Shown here: one piece after another, positions 38,058 to 47,160 of the stretch
Position numbering within the stretch: position 1 is the first letter of the stretch
Layout of the letters: each line of letters begins with the position of its first letter
Assembly (NCBI RefSeq): GCF_001517975.1
Contig: NZ_KQ950180.1
Span: 314,615 to 378,614, forward strand
Direction: 5' to 3'
DNA length: 64,000 bases
Origin: Thermobifida cellulosilytica TB100
GTDB taxonomy: Bacteria; Actinomycetota; Actinomycetes; Streptosporangiales; Streptosporangiaceae
Made by a program: the position numbers and the translations under genes
The notes under the pieces: model-generated
What the model was told of the DNA's origin: nothing
Seen by the model: only the letters and a program-made list of their open reading frames with translations
The model's database searches: none

Positions 38058-40913
38058 ATGAGTCCCGCCGGTACGGCAGCCTTCGAACCCGGCTCCCTGG
38101 TGAAGGGGCGCGGACGCGAGTGGGTGGTGCTGCCCTCCTCCGACGACGCCTTCGTGGTGGTCCGCCCCCTCAACGGCGACGACGCCCTCACCGCGCTGCT
38201 CTTCCGCGACGAGGTGGAGCCCGCCGACTTCCCGCCCCCGTCCACGGAGTCGGCCCAGATCGGCGACCACGCCTCGGCGTCGCTGCTGCGCACCGCGATG
38301 CGGGTGGGGTTCACCTCCACCGCGGGGCCGTTCCGCTCCCTGGGGTCGATCAGCGTGCAGCCGCGCCAGTACCAGTTCGTGCCGCTGCTGCTGGCGCTGC
38401 GCATGGAGACGGTGCGGCTGCTGATCGCCGACGACGTCGGCATCGGCAAGACCGTCGAGGCGGCGCTGATCGCCAAGGAGCTGCTGGAGCGCGGCGAGGT
38501 GGACCGCATGACGGTGCTGTGCTCCCCGGCACTGGCCGAGCAGTGGCAGGCGGAGCTGCGCGACAAGTTCGGCATCGAGGCCGAGCTGGTGCTGCCGTCC
38601 ACGGTGCGCCGCCTGGAGCGACCGATCCGCACCGATCAGTCGGTCTTCCGGGAGTACCCGTACACGATCGTCTCCACCGACTTCATCAAGTCCGAGCAGC
38701 GCCGCGCCCAGTTCCTCAACCACTGCCCCGACCTGGTGATCGTGGACGAGGCGCACACCTGCGTGAGCGCGTCGGGCGCCGGGCAGCGCCAGCGGCGTTT
38801 CGAGCTCCTGCAGAAGGTGGCCGCCAAGCAGGACCGGCACTTGATCCTGGTCACCGCCACCCCGCACAGCGGCAAGCAGGACGCGTTCCGCGACCTGCTG
38901 GGCCTGCTCAAACCGGAGCTGGCCGACGTGGTCGAACACGAGCTGGGCACCCGGAAGGGCCGTGAACTGCTGGCCCGCCACTTCGTGCAGCGCCGCCGCC
39001 GCGACATCCGGCACTTCCTCGACCAGGACACGCCTTTCCCGAAGGACCGCGAGGTCCGCGACCAGAAGTACGAGATGAGCCCGGCCTACGCCGAGTTCAG
39101 CGCCGACGTGCTGGCCTACGCCCGGGAGACGGTCGCCGACCCCAGCGGCACGGGGGTGCAGCAGCGGGTGCGGTGGTGGTCGGCGCTGGCGCTGCTGCGG
39201 TCGGTGGCGTCCTCCCCGGCCGCGGCCGCGGCCACGCTGCGCACCCGGTCGGCGGCCCTGTGCGCGAACAGCGTGGCCGAGGCCGACGCGCTGGCGCGGG
39301 AGTCGGTGTACGACACCGACAGCGAGGCCACGGAGGGGGTGGACGCCGTGCCCGGCGCGGACGCCGACTCCGAGATCCTGCCTCCGGCGGCCGCGCGGCG
39401 GCTGCAGGAGCTGGCCGAACGCGCCGAGAAGCTGACGGGCGTCGAGCACGACACGAAGCTGAAGGCGCTGATCAAAACGGTCAAGGGCCTGCTCGCCGAC
39501 GGCTACGACCCGATCGTGTTCTGCCGCTACATCCCCACCGCCCGCTACGTCGCCGACGAGCTGCGCAAGGCCCTGAAGAAGGGCTGCGCGGTGGAGGCGG
39601 TCACCGGCGAGCTGCCTCCGGCCGAGCGGGAGGCCCGCGTCGCGCAGCTCACCTCGGCCGAGGGCCGCCACGTGCTGGTCGCCACCGACTGCCTGTCGGA
39701 GGGCGTGAACCTCCAGGAGCACTTCCGCGCGGTGGTCCACTACGACCTGGCGTGGAACCCCACCCGGCACGAGCAGCGCGAGGGCCGCGTGGACCGGTTC
39801 GGGCAGCGCGCCGAACGGGTGCGCGCCGTCACCCTGTACGGGGTGGACAACGGCATCGACGGCATCGTGCTGGACGTGCTGATCAAGAAGCACCGCACGA
39901 TCGCCGAGCAGACGGGGGTGGCGGTGCCGGTGCCCGCGTCCAGCGAGTCGGTGCTGCAGGCGCTCGCGGAGGGCCTGCTGCTGCGCGGCCAGCAGGCGCA
40001 GCTCGAACTCGACTTGGGCGTCACCGAGGCTCGCCGCGCCCTGGACCGCGACTGGGAGCTGCTGTCGGAGCGCGAGTCGAAGCGGATCACCAAGTTCGCG
40101 CACTCCGGCATGGACCTGACCAGTGTGGAGGAGGAGCTGAAGCGGCTGGCGCCCGCCGCCTACGACGAGCTGGGCCGCCCCAGCGACATCGCCGCGTTCG
40201 TGGAGCGCGCGCTCGCGGAGATGGGCGTGCAGGTGCGCGCCGACGACGAGAAGCTCACCGTCTCCCCGCAGGTGCTGCCGCCGGGGGTGCGCTCCGCGCT
40301 GGGCGTGCCCGACGACGTCAGGAAGGATCTAGTGTTCCGCCGCGACCTGCCCGCCGGGCCGCGCGAGCACGTGCTGATCCGCACCGACCCTGCGGTGCGC
40401 GCCCTGGCCCGCTACGTGCTGGAGACCGCGCTCGACCCGAGACCGGAGGTGCGTCCGGCCGCGAAGCGCTGCGGGGTCACCCGCACCGCGAAGGTGTCCA
40501 CCCGCACCGTGCTGCTGCTGGTGCGCTACCGGTTCCTGCTGACCCTGCCCGGCGTGGACGGGCCGCGCACCGTGGTGGTGGAGGACGCCCGCCTGCGCGG
40601 CTACCGGTCGGGCGCGCAGGGCCGCGAGTGGCTGGACGACGCCGAGGTCGCCGCGCTGCTCGCCGCCACCCCCGACGCGAACGTGCTGCCGGAGCTGGTG
40701 CAGCGGCAGGCGCAGCGCGCCGTCGCCGAGATCGACGAGGTGCGCGGCGACCTCGACGAGCTGGGCGTCGCCCTCGCCGAGGAGCTGCGCCAGGCCCACT
40801 ACGACATCCGCAAGTCCGCCGAGGCCCGCGTGCGCGGCCTCAAACTCGTCCCCCACGACCGCGCCGACGTGCTCGGCGTGTACGTCTACCTTCCCCTGGG
40901 AGGCGCCCAGTGA
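38058..40913 (+). CDS. drmD: SNF2-like helicase, DISARM DrmD-like
   Basis: This 951-residue SNF2-family protein has motif I DDVGIGKT (125-132), DEAH (230-233), TATPHSGKQ as motif III and the late ATDCLSEGVNLQEH and QREGRVDRFGQR motifs. The N-terminal lead-in SISVQPRQYQFVPLLLALRM followed by RLLIADDVGIGKT is characteristic of DISARM class 1 DrmD. SNF2 proteins move on double-stranded DNA; in DISARM they act with the methylase and the DrmAB complex. ATG at 38058 with GAGGTGG. Its stop overlaps the next start (GTGA), a tight two-gene unit with the methyltransferase. Confidence 0.88.
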   Translation: MSPAGTAAFEPGSLVKGRGREWVVLPSSDDAFVVVRPLNGDDALTALLFRDEVEPADFPPPSTESAQIGDHASASLLRTAMRVGFTSTAGPFRSLGSISVQPRQYQFVPLLLALRMETVRLLIADDVGIGKTVEAALIAKELLERGEVDRMTVLCSPALAEQWQAELRDKFGIEAELVLPSTVRRLERPIRTDQSVFREYPYTIVSTDFIKSEQRRAQFLNHCPDLVIVDEAHTCVSASGAGQRQRRFELLQKVAAKQDRHLILVTATPHSGKQDAFRDLLGLLKPELADVVEHELGTRKGRELLARHFVQRRRRDIRHFLDQDTPFPKDREVRDQKYEMSPAYAEFSADVLAYARETVADPSGTGVQQRVRWWSALALLRSVASSPAAAAATLRTRSAALCANSVAEADALARESVYDTDSEATEGVDAVPGADADSEILPPAAARRLQELAERAEKLTGVEHDTKLKALIKTVKGLLADGYDPIVFCRYIPTARYVADELRKALKKGCAVEAVTGELPPAEREARVAQLTSAEGRHVLVATDCLSEGVNLQEHFRAVVHYDLAWNPTRHEQREGRVDRFGQRAERVRAVTLYGVDNGIDGIVLDVLIKKHRTIAEQTGVAVPVPASSESVLQALAEGLLLRGQQAQLELDLGVTEARRALDRDWELLSERESKRITKFAHSGMDLTSVEEELKRLAPAAYDELGRPSDIAAFVERALAEMGVQVRADDEKLTVSPQVLPPGVRSALGVPDDVRKDLVFRRDLPAGPREHVLIRTDPAVRALARYVLETALDPRPEVRPAAKRCGVTRTAKVSTRTVLLLVRYRFLLTLPGVDGPRTVVVEDARLRGYRSGAQGREWLDDAEVAALLAATPDANVLPELVQRQAQRAVAEIDEVRGDLDELGVALAEELRQAHYDIRKSAEARVRGLKLVPHDRADVLGVYVYLPLGGAQ

Positions 40914-43900
40914 GCACCGTGACGTCTGTGACCACGACGGCGGCGACGGCCGCCGCCGCGACCCCGCGCGGCTACTCGTCGGTGCGCGTGGTCGGTTCGC
41001 TGCTGACCGCTGACCTGATCGGCCGGATCGGCTCCGGCGACCCGCAGTTGAAGGGCCTGCGTTCGGAGGACTACGGCCTGGTCCCGGGGCGGCGGCTGGG
41101 TGAGGCGGCGAGCCGCCGCTGGGAGGAGCTGCTCGGCGTGTACCGGGCGTTCCAGCAGCAGCTCGCCAAGGCCGGACCGGACGAGTCGCTGGTGACGCTG
41201 ACCCGGGAGCGCTGGCTGCTGCCGCTGTTCGACGCGCTCGGTTTCGGCCGCCTCCAGTACCGGCGCGGCGGCCTGACCGCCGAGGGCCGCACGTTCCCGG
41301 TCAGCCACCTGTGGCACAACGTGCCCGTCCACCTGGTGGCGTGGGGACGCGACCTGGACAAGAAACGCGGCGGCAACGGAAGCGCGGGCGGCGACCGCGC
41401 CCCCCAGTCGATGCTCCAGGACTTCCTCAACTCCAGCGAAGCGCACCTGTGGGGCATCGTCAGCAACGGGCAGAAGCTTCGGCTGCTGCGGGACGCCGCC
41501 TCCCTGGCGGAGGCCGCGTTCGTCGAGTTCGACCTGGAGTCGATGTTCGACGGCGAACTGTACTCCGACTTCGTGCTGCTGTTCGCGCTCGCCCACGCCT
41601 CCCGGTTCGAGCCGCACACCCCCGAGGCCGAGGAGGAGGATGAGGGGCGGGCCCCGGCGAAGGCGAGCGTCGCGGACTGCTGGATCGAGAGGTGGCGGGT
41701 CGAGGGCGACCGCACCGGAATCCGGTTCCGCGACAAGCTCCGCGACGGCTTGCAGGCGGCCCTGGAGGAGCTGGGCACCGGCTTCCTGGAAGCCAACGAG
41801 GAGCTGCGGGAGAAGCTGCGCGCCGGGGAGGTGTCCCGCCACGACCTGCGCGACGAGCTGCTGCGGCTGGCCTACCAGGTGCTGTTCCTGTTCGTCGCCG
41901 AGGACAAGGGCGTACTGCTCGACCCGGACGCCGACGAGACGGCACGGGAACGCTACCGCGTCTACTTCTCCACGCAGCGTCTGCGCCGTATCGCCCTGGA
42001 GCGGGTGGGCGACCGCCACGACGACCTGTGGCGGACCCTGCTGATCGTGCTGGACGCGCTCGGCTCCGACGAGGGCCGCAAGGAGTTGGCGCTGCCCGCG
42101 CTGGGCGGCCTGTACTTCACCGCCGAGGCGTTGGGAGACGGGGGCGCGCGGCCGGAACTGCTGCGCGGCGGGGGGATCACCCTGTCCAACCGGCGGCTGC
42201 TGGCCGCGGTGCGCCACCTCACCCGGGTCAAGGACGAGAGCGGACGCTGGCAGCAGGTGGACTACCAGCACCTCGACGCCGAGGAACTGGGGTCGGTGTA
42301 CGAGTCGCTGCTGGAGCTGATCCCGTATGTCGACTCCGCCAACCGCGCCTTCGAACTGCGCAGCGCCGCCGGGAACGACCGCAAGACCACCGGCTCCTAC
42401 TACACGCCGTCCTCCCTGGTGGAAACCCTGCTGGACAGCGCACTCAACCCGGTCATCGAGCGGTACTCCGAGCGGGGAGTTCCCGACGACCTGCTGAAGA
42501 TCACCGTGTGCGACCCGGCGTGCGGCTCCGGACACTTCCTGGTGGCGGCGGCCCGCCGCATCGCCCGCGCCTACGCGGTCCTGGAAGCCGGGGACGAGGA
42601 GCCCACCCCCGACGCCATCACCAGGGCCATGCCGAAGGTGGTGCGCCACTGCATCTACGGTGTGGACCTCAACCCGCTGGCGGTGGAGCTGACCAAGGTG
42701 TCGCTGTGGCTGGCGTCGCTGGAGCCCGGCAAGCCGCTGGCGTTTTTGGACGCGCACGTCAAGGTCGGCAACGCGCTGCTGGGCGCGACGCCGAAACTCC
42801 TGGACGGCGGCATCCCGGACGGGGCGTTCAAGGCGCTGGAGGGCGACGACAAGAAGTTCGTCGGCGTGCTGAAGAAGCAGAACAAGCAGGAGCGCCAGAC
42901 CGGGCAGATCAGCGTGCTCGCCGCCGGTGAGGGCTTCTCCAGCAACGTGGAACTCGCCGAACGGGCTCGCCGGATCAACCGGACCGCCAAACCGGGCCTG
43001 GCCGGCATCCGCGAGCAGGCACGGCAGTGGCGTGAGCTTGAGGCGTCCCCGGAGAAGCAGCGCCGCAAGCGGGTCGCTGACGCCTGGTGTGCGGCGTTCG
43101 TCTGGCCGAAGCGCCCCGACGCTCCCGCCGCCATCACCACCGAAACCGTGCGGCAACTCGAAGAGGCAGGCGGAACCCTCACCCCGGAGCAGACCAGGCA
43201 GCTCGACAACCTGGTCAAGAGCTACCACTTCTTCCACTGGCACCTGGAATTCCCGGAGGTCTTTCCCGGGATTGACGAGGACGCGGAGGACTACAACCCG
43301 GACACGGGATGGCAGGGCGGCTTCACGTGCGTGTTGGGGAACCCGCCGTGGGAGCGGGTGAAACTCCAGGAGAAGGAGTTCTTCGAGTCGCGCGCCCCGG
43401 AGATCGCCAAGGCCCCGAACAAGGCCAAGCGGGAAGCCCTCATCAAGCAACTGGGGGAAACCGAGGAGGGCGCATACCTGCTTCGCGAATTCCAGGAGGC
43501 CAAGCACCGGTCCGAGGGGATCAGCCTGTTCCTGCGCGAGTCGGGGAAGTACCCGCTGAACGGACGCGGCGACGTCAACACCTACTCGGTGTTCACGGAA
43601 CACGGCAGGGAGCTGCTTCACCCTCGCGGCAGGCTCGGCATCATTGTTCCCACCGGGATCGTCACCGACGCCACCACCCAGCATTTCTTCAAGGACGTCG
43701 TGAAGCGGCGGGTTCTGGCGACTGTCTACGACTTTGAGAACCGAAGCAAAATCTTCCCTGCCGTTGACAGCCGCGTGAAGTTCACCCTGCTGACCCTGGC
43801 TGGACGCGCAGCCAACGTTGAGCGCGCCGAGTTCGCGTTCTTCCTGCACAGTACAGCCGAACTGAGCGACCCGGAGAAGGTCTTCACTCTCAGCGCCGAG

Positions 43901-44992
43901 GAGATCCTGAAACTCAACCCGAACACCGGAACCTGCCCGGTCTTCCGTTCCCGCCGCGATGCCGACATCACGTTGAAGATCTACGACAAGGCCCCTGTCC
44001 TCATCAAGCGTGGGGAAGAGGAGGAAAATCCGTGGGGCGTGTCGTTCATGCGCATGTTCGACATGTCCAACGACTCCGACCTGTTCAAGACCCGTGAGGA
44101 CCTGGAGGCCGACGGCTGGCGCCTGGAGGGCAACGTCTTCGTCCGAGGCGAGGAGCGGATGCTTCGGCTCTACGAAGGAAGAATGGGACACCAGTTCAAC
44201 CACCGCTTTACATCTATCGAACACGACGAGGTGAAAATCAGCGAAGAACAGCTTCTCTCAGCAGAGACTGTTGCTTGGCCTGAGTATTGGGTATCCGAAA
44301 AGGAAACCACCAACCGCTTGTCTCGGCGAAAATTCCACTGCAAATCTGGACTCCTGGGCCACCGACGAGTCGCTCGTGACACCGATGAGCGGACCGTGAT
44401 ATCGGCAATCATTCCATGGGGGGCAGCCTCGTACGGGTGGATCATCACCTCTGGCCCCGATGCATGTGACCTCGCCACTCTCTCCGCGATCTACAATTCA
44501 CTCCCCTACGATTACCTACTAAGAAATTCCCTTAGCCAACCAAGCATTCCCCAAGGAACATCAGAACAGATAGCAGTTCCCACAAAGGAATCTATAAATA
44601 ATTTTACTGATTTTGCTCTTAGTGACCGAAAGTGGATCGTTTCCCGGGTGCTCGAACTCGTTTACACCGCTTGGGATTTGGAACTCTTCGCGCGCGACCT
44701 CGGAGACTCCATGCCCCCTTTCATCTGGAACAGCGAACGACGGTTCCTGATTCGCTGCGAAATGGACGCTGCTTTCTTTCATCTGTATGGAATTGAGCGG
44801 AACGACGTCGGTTTCATCATCGACAGCTTCCGAACTTTTCGGAACAATGATCCCGAGCGGTTCTATCGCACCAAGGACACGATCCTCGACATCTACGACG
44901 CGATGGTGAAGGCCATCGAGACCGGTGAGCCATATCAGACGGTCCTCGACCCGCCCCCCGGCGAAGGTCCCCGCCACCCTGCGCGGGACTGA
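40910..44992 (+). CDS. drmMI: Eco57I-type adenine methyltransferase, DISARM DrmMI-like
   Basis: This 1360-residue protein has the N6-adenine methylase motif I DPACGSGHF (535-543) and catalytic motif NPPW (811-814), with an N-terminal domain containing LWGIVSNGQKLRLL like that of Eco57I and type IIG enzymes. The C-terminal part after about residue 1090 should contain the target-recognition domain. From about 44180 to 44900 the DNA is visibly richer in A and T (for example ATAAATAATTTTACTGA) than the rest of the window, so the recognition part may have been exchanged. GTG start at 40910 with GGGAGG, overlapping the drmD stop by four bases. In DISARM the methylase marks self DNA. Confidence 0.85.
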   Translation: MSTVTSVTTTAATAAAATPRGYSSVRVVGSLLTADLIGRIGSGDPQLKGLRSEDYGLVPGRRLGEAASRRWEELLGVYRAFQQQLAKAGPDESLVTLTRERWLLPLFDALGFGRLQYRRGGLTAEGRTFPVSHLWHNVPVHLVAWGRDLDKKRGGNGSAGGDRAPQSMLQDFLNSSEAHLWGIVSNGQKLRLLRDAASLAEAAFVEFDLESMFDGELYSDFVLLFALAHASRFEPHTPEAEEEDEGRAPAKASVADCWIERWRVEGDRTGIRFRDKLRDGLQAALEELGTGFLEANEELREKLRAGEVSRHDLRDELLRLAYQVLFLFVAEDKGVLLDPDADETARERYRVYFSTQRLRRIALERVGDRHDDLWRTLLIVLDALGSDEGRKELALPALGGLYFTAEALGDGGARPELLRGGGITLSNRRLLAAVRHLTRVKDESGRWQQVDYQHLDAEELGSVYESLLELIPYVDSANRAFELRSAAGNDRKTTGSYYTPSSLVETLLDSALNPVIERYSERGVPDDLLKITVCDPACGSGHFLVAAARRIARAYAVLEAGDEEPTPDAITRAMPKVVRHCIYGVDLNPLAVELTKVSLWLASLEPGKPLAFLDAHVKVGNALLGATPKLLDGGIPDGAFKALEGDDKKFVGVLKKQNKQERQTGQISVLAAGEGFSSNVELAERARRINRTAKPGLAGIREQARQWRELEASPEKQRRKRVADAWCAAFVWPKRPDAPAAITTETVRQLEEAGGTLTPEQTRQLDNLVKSYHFFHWHLEFPEVFPGIDEDAEDYNPDTGWQGGFTCVLGNPPWERVKLQEKEFFESRAPEIAKAPNKAKREALIKQLGETEEGAYLLREFQEAKHRSEGISLFLRESGKYPLNGRGDVNTYSVFTEHGRELLHPRGRLGIIVPTGIVTDATTQHFFKDVVKRRVLATVYDFENRSKIFPAVDSRVKFTLLTLAGRAANVERAEFAFFLHSTAELSDPEKVFTLSAEEILKLNPNTGTCPVFRSRRDADITLKIYDKAPVLIKRGEEEENPWGVSFMRMFDMSNDSDLFKTREDLEADGWRLEGNVFVRGEERMLRLYEGRMGHQFNHRFTSIEHDEVKISEEQLLSAETVAWPEYWVSEKETTNRLSRRKFHCKSGLLGHRRVARDTDERTVISAIIPWGAASYGWIITSGPDACDLATLSAIYNSLPYDYLLRNSLSQPSIPQGTSEQIAVPTKESINNFTDFALSDRKWIVSRVLELVYTAWDLELFARDLGDSMPPFIWNSERRFLIRCEMDAAFFHLYGIERNDVGFIIDSFRTFRNNDPERFYRTKDTILDIYDAMVKAIETGEPYQTVLDPPPGEGPRHPARD

Positions 44993-45011
44993 GGCCGACC
45001 TCAGACACACG

Positions 45012-45053
45012 ACAGCCGCGCAGCCGAGTGCGGGTACTCGGCTGCGCGGCTGT
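45012..45053. terminator. bidirectional terminator
   Basis: A perfect 18-bp stem (45012-45029 and 45036-45053) with a 6-base loop lies between the convergent methyltransferase and DUF397 genes. Positions are 20 bases past one stop and 10 before the other. Confidence 0.85.
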
Positions 45054-45062
45054 CCGGCAACG

Positions 45063-45314
45063 TCAGCTCTCGAACTCTTCCCGGTTGAGGCTGGCGACGA
45101 AGGCCCTCCACTCAGCGGCAGGGAAGGTCAGCACGGCGGCGTCGGGGTGCTTGGAGTCACGGAGGGCGGTGGTGCCGGGAAGGTTGGCGACTTTAAAGCA
45201 GTTGTCGTGCTGGCCACTGTAGCTGCTCCTGCGCCAGTGCGGCAGAGAAACTTCAACACAGTTCTCGTTCGCGCCACTGTATCTACTTCTTCTCCATATC
45301 CGCCGGTCAATCAC
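45063..45314 (-). CDS. DUF397 protein with two repeats
   Basis: This 83-residue protein has a partial DUF397 unit WRRSRYSGANENCVEV and a complete one WRRSSYSGQHDNCFKVANLP, then the usual DSKHPDAAVLTFPAAEW. DUF397 proteins are small partners of XRE regulators in actinomycetes, often involved in developmental or antibiotic control. The GTG start overlaps the stop of the XRE gene by 8 bp, so both are expressed together. The first unit is shortened, suggesting a tandem duplication. Confidence 0.9.
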   Translation of the reverse strand: MIDRRIWRRSRYSGANENCVEVSLPHWRRSSYSGQHDNCFKVANLPGTTALRDSKHPDAAVLTFPAAEWRAFVASLNREEFES

Positions 45315-46173
45315 TTACTTCTCCTCCCAATGACCGGATGACATCGTTGATGAAGGCCAGCGACTGCTCTTGGTCCAAGGAGGAATCCCTGACGTTGTAG
45401 AACATGGAGTTGAAGTACTCCAGTTCTCCTGCTTCTTCCAGGAAAAGGCCACACACAGGCGTCTCCACGTAAGCAACGCTTGAATCCCGCGGATCAGGGA
45501 AATCCATGATCAGAAAACTACCCTCGGTTGCCAGGTGCGCCCCCGCTGAAAAGGGCAGGACGTAGATCTCCACGTTGTGACGCACGGCCATGTAAGTCAG
45601 ACGCCGAAGCTGCATAAGCATTACGTCCTTTGACCCGAAAGGCCTACGTAGCACAGCTTCATCGAGAACAGCCTGGTAGAGCGGCGGGTCAACCCTGTCC
45701 AGGATCTGCTGCCGTCTCATCCTGGCACCGACTCGCAGCATGACCTCGTCAACCGACCGAGTCTTGTCCGCACCGATGACTGCCTCTGCATATCCAGCCA
45801 CCTGGAGTAGCCCTGGCACCACCTGCGCCTCGTAGACACGGAACGCTGAAGCTTCCGTTTCGAAGTCGACCAAGTCAGTGGGGAAGATGCTCCTGTACTT
45901 GGCCCACCAGCCACGCTCACCGGCAAGCCTGGCCAACTCATGCAGGTTCTCGCGATCTTCCTTGTCGGTGACCCCGTACAGCTTGAGCAGCTTGTCCAGG
46001 ATCTCCGCAGAGACAGTCTTGGACTCCGCCGACTCGATCTTGCTGAGGTTGGACCTGCTGATCCCCGTCTTCTCTGCCACCTCTTGCAGGGACAGGCCGT
46101 GCGACTTTCGGAGGCGGCGCAGCTCTGCCGAGAGCCGACGTCGACGGATAGTCGGACTGTAGGGAGCGGACAT
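45307..46173 (-). CDS. XRE-family regulator with DUF5753 ligand domain
   Basis: This 288-residue protein has an N-terminal helix-turn-helix (residues 28-47: LQEVAEKTGISRSNLSKIES) and a C-terminal DUF5753 domain (EAQVVPGLLQVAGYAEAV, RQQILDR, AVLDEAVLRRPFG). This is the standard regulator paired with DUF397 proteins. It probably binds its own upstream region; a 19-bp palindrome at 46240-46258 is the best candidate site. Start at the ATG at 46173; a TAGACT box 7 bases upstream hints at a leaderless mRNA. Base composition is less GC-rich than the left flank. Confidence 0.9.
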   Translation of the reverse strand: MSAPYSPTIRRRRLSAELRRLRKSHGLSLQEVAEKTGISRSNLSKIESAESKTVSAEILDKLLKLYGVTDKEDRENLHELARLAGERGWWAKYRSIFPTDLVDFETEASAFRVYEAQVVPGLLQVAGYAEAVIGADKTRSVDEVMLRVGARMRRQQILDRVDPPLYQAVLDEAVLRRPFGSKDVMLMQLRRLTYMAVRHNVEIYVLPFSAGAHLATEGSFLIMDFPDPRDSSVAYVETPVCGLFLEEAGELEYFNSMFYNVRDSSLDQEQSLAFINDVIRSLGGEVSD

Positions 46174-46239
46174 GGGAGCGAGTCTAGGGCAACCTCCTTC
46201 GACCTTTTTAGTGGATTCCCTTGAAGCAAAGTAGATTCC

Positions 46240-46258
46240 ACTCCATTATGAATGGAGT
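46240..46258. promoter_or_regulatory. palindromic operator between divergent genes
   Basis: ACTCCATTATGAATGGAGT is a perfect 8-bp inverted repeat. A second, slightly imperfect pair (AGTGGATTC at 46210-46218 and GATTCCACT next to the first palindrome) makes a double site, suitable for the XRE regulator to control both directions. Confidence 0.5.
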
Positions 46259-46288
46259 CTAACAGCTCAGAGCACTCCTGGAGGAGAC

Positions 46289-46660
46289 ATGGCTCCGCCC
46301 ATGCATGCCCACAGCGCCCTCTCACTCACAACACCGCAGGTCAACCGCCTGCAAGCCCATCCCCGCACCGACTGCCTCGCCCGGCTCGCCGAGGCGGTCC
46401 GGTCCCTCGGGGGGACCGCTCTGCTGGCCCTGTCCTCGACCGCACACCCGGTGCTCTACGTCCGAACCCCGGACCGCCTCGTGCCGGTCGTGGTGGTGCA
46501 GGGGATCACCGGCGGTTGGTGGTTCATCTGGGGCCGCACCGGTCAGGCGCCCGTCAGCCACGTCGAAGGGGCCGCTGCGGCGCTGTGCGCCGACACCGCT
46601 TCCGCGCCGCGCCGGAACCTGGTGGCCGCGCGCCGTTCCTCGTTGAGGGGAGCGGCCTGA
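46289..46660 (+). CDS. small uncharacterised protein next to the ATPase
   Basis: This 123-residue protein of unknown function has hydrophobic strand-like stretches (LALSSTAHPVLYVRT, LVPVVVVQGITGGWWFIWG) and no signal peptide. It is often found, as far as I recall, just before an anti-sigma-like ATPase and near XRE/DUF397 genes in actinomycetes. The ATG at 46289 is preceded by a GGAGGAG site. The stop overlaps the next ATG (ATGA), so both genes are co-translated. Confidence 0.75.
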   Translation: MAPPMHAHSALSLTTPQVNRLQAHPRTDCLARLAEAVRSLGGTALLALSSTAHPVLYVRTPDRLVPVVVVQGITGGWWFIWGRTGQAPVSHVEGAAAALCADTASAPRRNLVAARRSSLRGAA

Positions 46661-47160
46661 TGAGCACCACCCCCGACACCGACGCCAGCACCTCCAGGCC
46701 CAGCCCTGGGCATCCGTGCCCGGTCTCGAAGTTCTGGGAGCTGCCCGGCGACACGGCGCTCTGCCCCGACCTGCGCCGCCGGGTCCGCACCAGCCTGGCA
46801 GGCTTCACCCACCTGGTCGACGACGCCGAACTGGTGGCCTGCGAACTGTTCGCCAACGCCTGCCGCCACACCCGCAGCGGCCAGGAAGGCACGGTCTCGG
46901 TCAGCCTGTCGGCCCTGCGCACCGGACTGGTCCTCATCACCGTCACCGACCAGGGCCCCCACACCGACCCGCACACCGGCCTCCCGCACATCCCCCACAC
47001 CCGCCGGCCGAGCACCGATCCGCTCACCCCGGGCGGGCGCGGCCTGCTCCTGGTCGCCTCCCTGGCCACCCACTGGGGCCACTGGACCACCGAGGCAGGC
47101 GGCACCACCGTCTGGGCCGTCTTCGCACCCCCGACCACCACCCCCACCCAACTCCCCTGA
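46660..47160 (+). CDS. HATPase_c_2 anti-sigma-like ATP-binding protein
   Basis: This 166-residue protein is of the RsbW/SpoIIAB-like group. The N-box is ELFANACRHT and the G-box is GGRGLLLVASLATHWG; between them lies VTVTDQGP-like LITVTDQGPHTD. Such stand-alone kinase-fold proteins occur by the dozen in actinomycetes and regulate sigma factors or morphogenesis. The N-terminal 25 residues are polar and probably disordered. It overlaps the preceding gene by 1 bp of the stop. Confidence 0.85.
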   Translation: MSTTPDTDASTSRPSPGHPCPVSKFWELPGDTALCPDLRRRVRTSLAGFTHLVDDAELVACELFANACRHTRSGQEGTVSVSLSALRTGLVLITVTDQGPHTDPHTGLPHIPHTRRPSTDPLTPGGRGLLLVASLATHWGHWTTEAGGTTVWAVFAPPTTTPTQLP

